Of a DNA stretch of 64,000 bases, positions 12,501 through 24,700 are shown piece by piece (the stretch's first letter is position 1; every line of letters begins with the position of its first letter). A model generated the notes under the pieces. The model ran no database searches. It was not told the origin of the DNA and worked only from the letters and a program-made list of their open reading frames with translations. Position numbers and translations under genes: made by a program. The DNA is from Orthonyx spaldingii (taxonomy: Eukaryota > Chordata > Aves > Passeriformes > Orthonychidae). The DNA is taken from the NCBI GenBank assembly GCA_013397795.1, contig VZTJ01005553.1:853331-917330 (forward strand). Direction: 5' to 3'.

Positions 12501-12705
12501 ATGCAGAAGCACAACCAGAAGGAGCACCTCTACAAGCTGCTGGTGATCGGGGACCTGGGAGTGGGCAAAACCAGCATCATCAAGCGTTATGTCCACCAGA
12601 ACTTCTCCCCCCACTACCGGGCCACCATCGGGGTGGACTTTGCTTTGAAGGTGCTGAACTGGGATGCTGAGACTGTGGTACGGCTGCAGCTCTGGGATAT
12701 TGCGG
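12501..12705 (+). CDS. RAB38: RAB38 coding exon 1 (residues 1-68 and first base of codon 69)
   Basis: This exon encodes the N-terminus, P-loop, switch I and the start of switch II. The ATG at 12501 has A at -3 and is the first ATG in this frame: going upstream the frame stays open without an ATG until a TAG at 12357. The protein then begins MQKHNQKEHLYK, which lines up with the known RAB38 start with one extra residue. The donor is GCGG|GTGAGT at 12706. The exon ends in phase 1, inside the glycine codon of WDIAG, and exon 2 completes that codon exactly. Confidence 0.96.
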
Positions 12706-15700
12706 GTGAGTACAGAGGGGAACCCCTTGCCCCATAATCTGTCGAAAGACAATATAAAATATAGACCCCAATCTATTTGTACTGATCTAAAAGCTGGGAA
12801 CTGCCAGTGCCTATGCAGTGAGGGAGAGAGATTGAGGACAGAAAACTTTAAGGGCAGATTGACATTTTGGAGTTTCCCTAAAACCAGCAGACTCCCAAAC
12901 TAGGGAAGTCAGAGAATCAGAGTGGAACCTGTGCTGTCTGATTTTTCTCCCAAGCCCTTGGACATATTCAGGGGCTCAGGCACCTTTCTCCAAATGCCCC
13001 AGTTGTTTCCCTGCAGCTGACAATGTTCAGTTTTGCCTCCTTGGACTAACAGATGTCTTTGACAGGAGGAAGAGTAATAAGAATGTCCTGTTATATCCTT
13101 TTAATTTGGTGGAATAGATGAGACATTCAGTAAGATGATTAAAATTACTTTTATAGTTTAAAAAATAAAGAAAATGTATATCTGAGTAAGTTTATCAAAA
13201 TACTTTCCTTCTTCCTGTCCTTCCTCTCTCTCCTACTTTCCCTCCTTCAGTCCAATGAAAGCAACTTCTTATGTGTTTTGAGAAGAGAAATGTTTCTATC
13301 TGGTAATAATTCTGGTTGTTAAAAATATAATTACTCATGTTTAAATATCTTCGTTCCAACATCAAGCAAAACAAAAGATGATTTACCCCATGCAAAGAGA
13401 AAAAGAGTAAAGAAGTCCAGATCCCCACATGCTTACATCATTAAAACCCACAGAATCTGACATTGTTGCTGTCAGTGCTTCAGACATTTTAGATTTGGCT
13501 TCAGATTAAACACACAACTTTTTTTTGCAACCCCCTTTCTGAAAATTAATCCTTTTTGTTTCAGTCCACAAAATAAGTTTATCTTGATGGCATATATCAC
13601 ATGCTGTAAGTAATCATTTTTCATTTAGTGAATGAAGGAATCCAAATAGAAATGTAACCCAGTAGATTACAGCATAGAGGATGGTATTTTAAAACTCAAT
13701 TAAATTAAGAAATTACTTTCATTAAGTAGGGAATAGAGGTGAACATCATATCAGCTGTTAGGCAACTGTGCCAGCCTGTGGCCTAAGTTGTGGGCTCAGT
13801 GATCTAGTCTGGAACAGCACCGGGTAAAACTGGTGAAATGAAAAAATTCTTGACATTCTTATCGGCCGAGGGAGTGCCTTTCTTCTGCACTGAGCTGTCT
13901 CATGTCTGAGCTCTGAATTTGGCACTGAGGTACTAAAACTTATGCAACAACGCTGCTTTATGCAAAACGTATAAACTCTGCTTTTTCACACACTAATACA
14001 GTCTTGTGGTTTTATGGTATTAAATACACATATGCTCAGCTTTCTTTATTAAAAGTTTCAATAATGGGGCAACCATTAATTTTATTGTTCACCAAAGACT
14101 GATTATAACAGAAAATACATACACTGCAAGAAAATATTTTCTGCATGAGAAAAAAGCATTTAATAGTAAATTCTGAATGTATCAGGGACTTAAAGAATGT
14201 ATTTTGCATGCCTTGTTTCAGAGATTTATTACACTACTAATCATGTGCTGACGGATCATATGATGTAGCTTTCAGTCAGGCTGCAGAAGCAATTACACCT
14301 AGTTGTAGTACTGAATGACTAGCATGCTTTCTGAGTTATCACACATGACAGAGAGAATTACAGCACAGTACTAAATTTCATATGAATTGCCCAATTCAAA
14401 GCATCATTGTGAAGGTCAAGACAGTGATTGGTAATAAAAAGAGCTGCTGTCTTAGCTTTAATGACTTCTGCTTAAGGAGCTTTAGCTGTTACTGGTTGTA
14501 CATAAAAAGTTCTGTAAGCAACACGCTGAATTCAGATGATCATGGTGCAGGCATAGAAATTATCACAAATAAGGCATCTGGCTGGTGAGACAAAAAGAGG
14601 TTTGAAAATGAAAGAGAAGTAAAACTGATTGGAAATACGGAGAGAATGGAATTGGTTTCTCCTGACTGTGGCTGGTTATGTTATCATCATTTGTAAAACA
14701 GAAATAGGCAATGAGGGAGGAAAATAAAATCTCTGGTCTAAGAACATCCTCTCTCTTTCAGTGGAATCTCTGTTGTTAGGTCAGGTTTATCTTTGGGGGT
14801 AAGGGAATAAACTTTCAGTCTCTGACCAAGCTGAAGGATGTTGGCTTAGCATGCAGGACACCATGAATTGAAGCAAATACTGCAAAGGCATCAATAATAT
14901 TTCATATCAGTATTTATATATGAATACATATTTATATATGTACGTTTATATAAATATCAGGTATCATTTTAGCTCTCATATCCTATCCCCTCTCCATTAT
15001 ACAGGCAGTGAACCCAGTACCAAGCATATGTATGCTCTTCCTTGCTTTTCTCCCTGTGGATCAGTGAGTAGTAAATTGTTTAACAATCTAGAAATAATTT
15101 TCTCAAAAATGTTCTGAGTAAAACCAGTGTCAAGCTTATGTACATTATTAGTAGGATTTATGTGGTGACTTCATTGGAGGAGTGACATATTCCAGCTGTG
15201 GTAGGACCAAGCACAGTTTAGCCTGGTTTACTCTTACCATACATAAGAAAACAAAGTAAATTTTGTTCATCTGGTGCCATCTAATTAAATGTAGTTAATA
15301 TTTCTGGAACATATTTTTCTGTATTTTTTAATTTGGTAAACAGAACTGTAATACGACATAATAGCTAAATGCTGAAACTGCATTTATTTAGATGAGAGTG
15401 AAATGCCAAAAAGCAAGGATAACTCAGCATGACAAAAATTAATTCGGAGATAATGTAGTCTCTGCATCACACATTGTTACATTAAGACAGGGGTTTTAAC
15501 ACTTAATATATTCCTGAAGCTGTGGTGTTAGGCAGGAATAGTTGGATTAACCTTCATGCTTTATGATGCTATGGTGTTTGTAACGACATGCTGTCATTAA
15601 AATCTACGAACTTATGTCTGATTCAGTGAAGTGCCCAAGTTTGAGGTGACTGAATTTTTAGTATTGTTTGTTGGAGGAGATAGACATGATAAAATTCTCC

Positions 15701-18700
15701 TTGTCTTTAATTTCTTCACAGTTCCATTTTATTTCACCTTATGTCACAAATTATCAGTTTTGGTGTTCCTGTTAAAGTGTGCCATCACCTCTACTGCTGT
15801 GTCATACAACATTAAATCTTACTCCCCAGTCAATCTGTCTTTACCTTTTCTGCTGCCTATGTGTGCATATCCTTCAAATTCATTAACAAATTGTTAGAAG
15901 GAAAGCTTTAAATGAAACTCTTAATCATATTTTGCACAAGACTGATGTGGATGGGGTTGGCCTTGCAGATGCAGGCCAGCACAGTGCTTCTGAAGAAAGC
16001 AGCTGTTGCAGACAGCAGATCTGGGTGTACTTGCTATTCCCTTCTCTGCAAGGCTGCTCTCTCTGCTACTGTCTGTGGTTCGTGCCCATGCAGCCCAGAG
16101 ATTTCTCTGAAGACCAGCTTTAGCTGCAGATTTACTGCAGGGAGAAGCTTTGAGTGCATCAGAGAGCAGAACATCAGAGCTTGCTCCCTGCTCCTTTTCC
16201 ACAGCCATCTCAGCATCCTCCATATCATTCCTTCTGCTTATGAGTGGACTGGATTATTCATTGCTACCAAAAAGATGTTGGTTTGTGTTTAATAGGCTAG
16301 TTCTCCTAAAGAGTTGGACCAATGCTTTGGGGAAAGAGTTCCATTTCCTTTCCCTGTCACTTTCACCTTCAGAAGCAGCAGTCTTCCCACAGATACAGAC
16401 GAGTGTCTCTGTAGTTGTAGAGTTTTTAGGGCTGTTCTGCTGCAGAGGGAGGAAGTGGAAACCTGTTCACTAATGCCAGGCACAGCACATCCTCAGCATT
16501 TTAGGTTTTCAGCGGCTGCTAAGCATTTCAGCACATATGCATAAATAAGATAGTCATGGTGATTTCTAGGCTAAGTTACCTTGAAATTACTGTTCTGAAA
16601 ACATAAATATGCCTCTTGCTGTGAGGGTTTTATTTCAGTAGAGACTGGTGGTGGGATCTTTGGGCCAGATCCTGCTGACAGCCTGCTTTTCTGCATTCTG
16701 TGGTGGTGTCAAGGCTTGCTTGAGCTTCAGTCCATAAAGACAATTATTTGAATTCAAATGTGACTATTCTAAAAGTTGTTTTGAAGTGAAAGGTAAAAAG
16801 TGTTTAAATCTTTTTCACAATTTCCAGCTTGTCAGTGTTGGCTAAACACTGTCTGTAAAGTAAGGTTTTTCCCGAAAGAATTTTTCCCTTAGGACAGTGG
16901 CAAGAAGTAAAACACATCATAAAGCTCAGCACTGGGCATTTTTAATTCAATTTTTATGCCACATTTCAGATGCTGTGGTCAAGATGGTGGAAATTATCTG
17001 AGTTTTAACACTTTATCATTATTTTTTATACCTTTATAAGAGATGATAATGGTTAGTGAAAATTGTAGATTTCTGTACAAATTCATGTAGGGTAAATTTT
17101 TATAAACTATGAAAAATCAGCTGTTGATTGCTTTAAGCCCATGAACTGACAGCTTTCCCTGCTGCAGAGGTGCCACTCAGATTAGGATAAATGTGCAGGC
17201 AGCTGCCCTTTCAGACAGGGAGTCCTTCCCTTTAATAGAAATCTTGTTGCTTTTTTACCTTAGTCTCACTGGATTCACTTCCAAGTAAAGTAGGATTCAT
17301 CTGAATTAAAAATTACACATTTCTTCTCAGTCCCCGACTCCAAAGGGACCCTAACCTTAGGTACTCCCAGTTAAATTTTTTTAAGCTAATTTAGGGTTGA
17401 TAATCCCAACATAAGTACCATCTCAGTGGGCAAAGACCTTTGGGCTGGTGGGGTTTGATGCCAAATGCTAGTGGCCTTGCAAGGGGTGCAGTAAAGTACT
17501 ATGGGCCAGATCAAATATTTCCCAAGTTTCTGACCCTTCCAGTAAAAAGCAAAACCTATTTTCCCCAGCTGCTCTTGCAGTAAAGCAGATTCTACTGTTC
17601 AAGGCTGCCTGCAAGATACCACTGAATACATAATGGTTGATCTATTTTCTAGCCTAATTCCTGCCTAAGCCATTGTGTTGCTGAAAACCTAAGGCCAGAT
17701 TTTGACATCTTTAATACATCAAACAGTGCCTATTTTTACAAGTAATTCTGCTAAATGAAAAAGTTTTAGGCATCTCATCTATTAATATAGGATTTTGTTC
17801 ACATAAGCGAGAATCTGTGGAAAAAAGAGTCCTTGTGCATCCTTAGACATATTATTTAGCTCTTCAAGCTCAATGCAAATGCTAGAGATCACATTTTCCG
17901 CAATGTAAATTAAATAAAAATCATTATGCAAATGTCATAAAACTAAAACTCTGATTTATAAAGCTATTCCCTTCTCTGCTTTTTCAATTCAAAATTGCCT
18001 AATGTTTTTCTGTCAAGTATAATCATACATTGATTATAACTGATGGAGAAAAAGACCACTTCAAAAAGAGTTTAGACAGTTTATCCAGCCAGAAGCTCCA
18101 TTCTTTTTCTTTGAAGTGGTTGATGATGGAAATTGGTTATCCCTGTCTTCCTGTAAAATGCTGCTTTTGCAAACACCTTGGCTTTTCCATGCAGTGAAAA
18201 TCCTGTGTATCTTAAAAAGCAGCTGGAAGCAAGAGGATGAATCAGTGTCATACAATTTGTTAGAAATTTGTGGGCTGCTACTAGGCAGAAGACCACAACA
18301 TAGGAGTCTTTTATTCCTTTAGTAACTTTCTTCATGGTGAACGATTTCATGGTGCAAATGAATAATTTAGTTCTTGTTCTGTGGCAACATGTCCCACCTG
18401 TGTTAGAGATCTGTGTCCCAATAAATATGTGTGAGGCCTGAGTTGAACTGCTCTTGTATCATCTACAGTGTAAGCATCTCAAGAACTTTGTAGAAGTATA
18501 AAATGTCAGTGAAATACAGTATTCATCAAGAAATATTTGTATATATTGCTGCTTACCTCACTGCTATGTCTCTGACCAGACCTTGGCTTTTGTTTGAAGG
18601 CACCTTCTTGCAGATGAAAAAAGAGTTTCTCAACAAGGAGATTATTGAATAGCACATGACTTAGCCATTCATCTGATTAGCCCACTGATAGGAATCATAA

Positions 18701-21700
18701 GACATTTGAATAAAATATAGACCTAAGAACTTTTGAATATGACCTCTTAGTTCCCAGAAATAATCTATTTCTATCTTGCTTTATCAATAGGACACAGTGT
18801 TTCTTTAAGGTAAAAAAATTTTATCATGAATTTGCAGAAGACAGGCTCCTTTGGTTTCTGTATCATGTGAATGACTTTCTCCTTGCTGCCGCAATGCTTA
18901 AAACCAAAGATAAACATCACAAACTGATGCCGTTGACCCCATAAGTGGGTTCAGTGCAATTTCCATTAAATGAAAGTGCATGGTCAAGAAGCCCAGCAGT
19001 CAGCACTCTTCCCTTCTCAGCCCTCCCTTACATTTGACAGCACAATTTCCATCAGATAAGTCCTCCACAGGTAACCTTCCTGGGGTCAGAGGCAGACTGC
19101 CAATCTTCTTGTCTTCCTAACCTACTCAAAATTACTCACATTGAGAAACTAAGGCTAGAAACAGGTTTGCATTGAACGTTTCTATTCTTATAGCACTTTT
19201 TCCCAGCTATGGAAGCACGTACAAGAGTTGTCTTGCTTAAAGACTGCTATTATTGTGAAATGTTTCAGGAGTTTATAATTCTTCTTTGGATCACAGCCCA
19301 GCAGTAGACATTAGCGGAAATTGTATTTCTTATTTTCAAGAAAAAATCTGGGAGGTTTTTTCAAAGTTCCTATGAAAACAGCAGATATATTAACAAATCT
19401 ACAGCTGATCAACATAACCACATCCTGACATCATGTGGTGTCATACTGTCAATCATATAAAATGACAGATATTTACAAATGCCCATGTTTGAACATAATG
19501 ATGTATATTATACAAAAATTTTGTACCTTCCCAGAAGACACTTTGAATTCAGCAAATAAAACCATAAACCTCCTGAACAGATCTAGTGTGAAACTCTCTT
19601 CCCAGATTTTTTCACTGGAGCAACACAACTCTTCATATTGCTAGTGCTGTGCTATTTCTTAGAGCACTTTCCATGTTTGTAAGGCTTTAAATTCACCTTC
19701 CTCACCTCTATGTTTTAGTTTGCAAATAAAAGTAAACTTGTAATTACTCTGATGCCTGGTATGGCTCCTGAGCTATATTATGTTACTGCGGGTTATTATC
19801 ACTTGCATGAGAATATACAGGATCCTCTTCAAGCGTGAGCAGTTCGGTTGTGTCAGATGTTTTACACAAAATACCATAGTACTGAAGAGCTTCCCGTCTG
19901 GTACCTACATTATTTTGTGACTCTTGTTGAAAATCCTATAATGTACCCAAAGACACTGGGTACTGTCCACAGACTGAGAAATCTGACAGCCTAATAAGAC
20001 CATACACTTATTATTCACTTATTACCCTTACTATTCACTTATAATGAACTTCATTGCATTTCCTTGGGTGTTTGCATGAAAATTTCTTTTTCATGCAATA
20101 CTCTCCTGCATTTTCATACAAATTAGTCTAGCATGGTACTTCTAATTATTTAGGGAAAGAATAGTTTCAAGAGACTTATAAAATGAAGTCCTGCTTTCAG
20201 TAATATTATCTTAGAAAATCTGCTATGTGAAATACTGACCTAGACTGAAAGCACTGATTTTTACAAGGTGGTGGTTTTTTTTTCCCCCTCCTACTTTCTT
20301 CATTACAGGACAGGAAAGATTTGGAAACATGACCAGGGTGTATTACAGAGAGGCTATGGGGGCGTTTATTGTCTTTGATGTTACAAGACCTGCAACGTTT
20401 GAAGCAGTGACAAAATGGAAAGAGGATTTGGACTCTAAGTTGGTTCTTCCAAATGGCAAACCTGTCCCGGCAGTCCTATTAGCAAACAAATGCGACCAGG
20501 GAATAGATGTTCTTATGAACAACGGCATCAAGATGGAGCAGTTCTGCAAAGAGAATGGGTTCGTGGGCTGGTTTGAAACATCAGCCAAGGTAATGTTTCC
20601 ATTTCCTTTCAAATATTTCTGAGGCCAGGGAAATCAGTTCCTAAAATAGTTCATTTGGTCTAAATATGCACCTTGAAAGCTCCCCTCTTGGTGGTATTAA
20701 TTAAAGGTGAATTTGTAAATATATAGTATACATTTATATTTCTTTTAGTTTTTTTATTGCAAAGAAAATTATATGCAACAATTTGAAATGCAGCTGCTCT
20801 AATATGATAGGCCAGCAGTAAAGTACGTACCCAGTTCACAGGTTACTGCACAATAGCCTGGGGAGGAAGATGACCTTAGGCAAGGCATAAGAGCTACCTC
20901 TTGTGAATGATATGAGGATTTTTTTTTTTAATCATTCTTAACATTGAATATTATCTGTAAATATTTATATAACCACCTTTCCCAAAAACTGCTGATTTGA
21001 GACAATAGCTTCATTTCTTTAGCTTGCAGAAATAAAGTCAATCTATTTTAGTGCTTGTACAATGTTTGCTGTTATAAGCTCTCATTCTCAAAAGCCTTTT
21101 CAAAAAAATCACATATCTGGGCAGGAAGAAAATATCAGTGGTCAAAGTGCTGAATGAGCTGCTCTGAGGTTCAGTTCTTTGCCTTGGTACAGATTTCCTG
21201 AGTGCATGGAAAATTGAGATAAAAATCAGAAAAGGCACTCGGACTTTCAGATTATAAAGGCCCAAGGTACATTCGTACTGTATATCAATTTGAGAACTCT
21301 TAACTAATTTCAATACATGCAGGATTTGGAGAGCTGGCATGTGAAATATTGATTTGAACACAGCAATTCAGTGCATATTTTGTTGATAGTATCCTCCTAT
21401 TGTGAAAGCTGGTGTCATCATTGACAGTTCTGGGGAACTTTTGGATGTTTGAAATGGAAACAGTTTTGTTCTGGTTTAACCTAGATTTTTAGTAGTCTGA
21501 AAGCCAAAATGCTACGTTGGTTGTTTAATTCCTATTAAACACTTTATGTTAGGTACTTAAGAACTTTTAGAGTGTATATTTGAGTTTTACTTTTCTGGTC
21601 TTGACACTTTCTTTAAGCATTAATATTTAAAAGATGTTTCACCTTTAATCAGCAGAAGTAACAGCAGGAGAATAGCAATGTGTCCCAGACTGTCTCAAGC

Positions 21701-24700
21701 ATTGCAGGAACTCTGGGCTGAAATTGCAGCTTTTCAGTACTTAAAAGGGGCTTATAAGAAAGATGGGGACAAACCTGTTATCCTCATTTTGTGATAGGGA
21801 TAAGAGGTAGTGATATTGTGATAGGATAAGAGGTAGTGGTTTTAAACTAAAAGAGTATAGTTTTAGGGATAAGGAATAATTTTTTCTGACAAGGATGGTG
21901 AAACACTGGAACAAGTTGCCCAGAGGTGGTGGATTCCCCATCCCTGGAAACATTCAAGGCTAGATTGGATTTGGCTGTGAGCAACCTGATCTAGCTGAGG
22001 ATGTCCCTGCCCTGGCAGGGGGGTTGGGCAAGATGACTTGAAGAGGTTCCTTCCAACCCAAACCATTCTATGATTCTATATCTTTGTAATAAATGTCTTT
22101 GCTTTCCTACTGAAAGGGTCTCAAATCTAGTCACTGTTTCTTCAAGATGCCTTTTGAAGGGAGAAATTTTGGTCTAGGTCATTGTGTAAATTATCTTGCT
22201 CCACTACAGGGTACTTCCTATTTCTTCATGTGCAGCACGTGGTTTGTATTCAGGTCTATGGTTCATCTGCTGACTTGTGGTGCGTGAGGCCAAGAGAATC
22301 CAGTGTTCCTCTTTAGGATAAACTACATTTTACTATGTGAATGGAATGTGTACCATGAATTTCATACATCAGTCCCCAGCAAGCGCCTGTCCACCACTCA
22401 AAAAGGACAACCACATTTATTGTGCCTAGGGCCATTGCAGGTCATGACAGAAAATGAATATACAGACAATTTCAAAGGTCACAGAGAGGTTTTACGATGA
22501 TAATGGAGCCAGTCTGCAGCAGAACTATGGAAGTATAAAAGACATATAACGGACATATACATTTTTTTAGAAGTCACAACAGAGGAAAATTTTCCAAGTT
22601 TCTCTAAACCACATAGAATTAAAATTTTCTGTTATTTTAAACATGGGAAATATCTAGATTCTGCTTACTTTATTTAACTCTGAAATTCAAGCAGTCCCCA
22701 GATTGCCAATGCAATCATGTAGGAACAGAAAAAAATCCAGCTATGACAAGATTTGTTTTCAAAAGCCACTGTGAAGGCAGTGGTGAGACTTGAGGGCACA
22801 CAGTTGTTATCAGACTGTTCTCTGCTGCTATACACCAGAGGCTAGGACCTGTTATTCTGCAATCCACACACCTGATTTCCACCCAGAATTGAAGGCTCCT
22901 GACTTTAAAATTATGCAAAGAAGAGTCATTCCAGTAAAGATGGTAGAATCACAACATTTAATCTAAGACAGATCAAAATAATTTCCCCACTAGGTCTAAG
23001 TTCTAAACTAAACCCTACACTTCCTTTTCTAAACAAAAGTTATTATTACTGCTATTTTCAGAATACATACCTGGTATTCTTTCAGCCTGGGGCATCATAA
23101 GTAATAGAACTTGGCTCTGGGAAAAATAAATACTTAACTCTGTTTGCTACAGAGAATAGAAACTCTTCTGAAGCAGTATAACATGGACAAAGGAGACATC
23201 ATACTGCAGCTAGCAGTTTTAGCAGTTCAAATAAGTAATAACCCTTTTTGTGGTACCCTGGAATAATTAGATCTCCAGAGATTGTCTGGAGATGTGCTTG
23301 GAAATGTTAAAGCCTTGAGAACAAACTGAATATGATTCGTGCATTTTGGAAAAACAAAGGTGATTACTTATAAAAATAACATCTTTTCGTTCTGGTTGCC
23401 TTGCAGAAAGTAGCATGCTATATATGTACCTACTATGTTTCAAGCTGTCAATGGTCTTAAGCTTTTGTAGCACTGGAAGATTACACCAAAAAAAAAAAAA
23501 AAAATCACTGTATTATTCCCTGGTGCTATTTTTTGTAAGTTAACAGCGCCAATGTAAAGCATTTGAGCTGCCTAATACATTCTCATGTACTAGTTTTGAT
23601 TCTTATATGAATCTGAAGGAAGTACTCAGCCTGTTTCAGTCTTCTGCTCCCTAAAAAAATAGAAGATTTTGTTTGGATAGTTTTCCATGTAAGAAGGGCC
23701 TTATTGGGCAACACCACCTCACAGTATAGTCACAAGTTACACTATTACCACATATCCGGTGGTGAGCCTGGTCTCTTTTATATCTGCATATTTACCTCGC
23801 TTATATTGATTGCAGTCTGAGAGGCACATCCCCAGATAGTCACAAAATAACCTTTCATAGTAAATTCTTTAATAAATTTCATGGCCACAACTATTGCGAA
23901 AGATTCATTCTTTTAAAGGAAGGAAATTTCTTCTTCCTGTCATGCATTTAGTTATCCAGCACACGGACAGAGCAGCTGAGAGCTCCACTCACATTTCCAA
24001 GCCTTTAAACTGTTTTCACCACCATTCCTAGTTCAAAGAGGTGAGGTTTTGACTTAGATTAGAAAAGGAGCAATTTCAAGCTTATTATCACTTTATAATG
24101 AAAATGGAACTTGTGCAACAAAACAGACAAGTCAGGCAAAACGAAATGTGCTTGAAAGTACCTAATTCTTGAAATAAGTTGTAATACCTTACAACTGGCC
24201 ATGGCTGTGCTGTGATTATACCTGAGTTCCTCTTTTTCCTGCTGTAATTTTGCTGTCAGCAATACAGAAGTAGATGAAAAGGCATTCATGTTTTGTCCAA
24301 ATTGCCCAGAAAGGTTGGTAGCTGTGCTTTTCAAATCCTTACAAAACTAGGTTAAGCACACAGCTCCTTGTCTCCAGAGCATCAGGCCTGGAGACTGATG
24401 AGCAGTCTGAGTCTCTGGGCTATTTGGACACATCCTATTTGGATCAGGAGAATGTTATAGAATCTTTCTGCCTCTAAGAAATGTGGATAATAAGTTGTCC
24501 TTTATTCAGCTTTTGTTTGACAGGCAATCCATGCTGTGTGACCATAGATTCAGAATGAGTTGGGTTAGAAGGGACCTTAAAAATCATCTAGTTCCAACCC
24601 CCTGCAGGGTCCAACTGCTGGACTAGCAATCAGAAGTCCTCTTTGCCATTGATCTTCTGTGTTACCTTCAAAAAGTCATTCTCTCCTCTGTTCCAGCCTT

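Larger units (their letters stand above)
12706..20308 (+). other. RAB38 intron 1
   Basis: A 7.6 kb GT...AG intron in phase 1. It is AT-rich and contains no clear CR1 or LTR copy, unlike the flanking DNA. It holds an AT-rich simple stretch around 14905-14960 and five copies of the MITF-type core TCATGTG or its complement (14241, 14342, 18653, 18863, 19431). One is an exact M-box. Open frames inside it show no family resemblance. Confidence 0.93.

Noticed and set aside
12252..12752. 166-residue minus-strand frame opposite RAB38 exon 1
   Set aside because: It is the antisense shadow of a GC-rich coding exon and 5' UTR, with no independent motif.
20007..20047. Imperfect repeat of ATTCACTTAT near exon 2
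   Set aside because: Low-complexity AT-rich sequence with two partial copies; not array-like and no sign of function.
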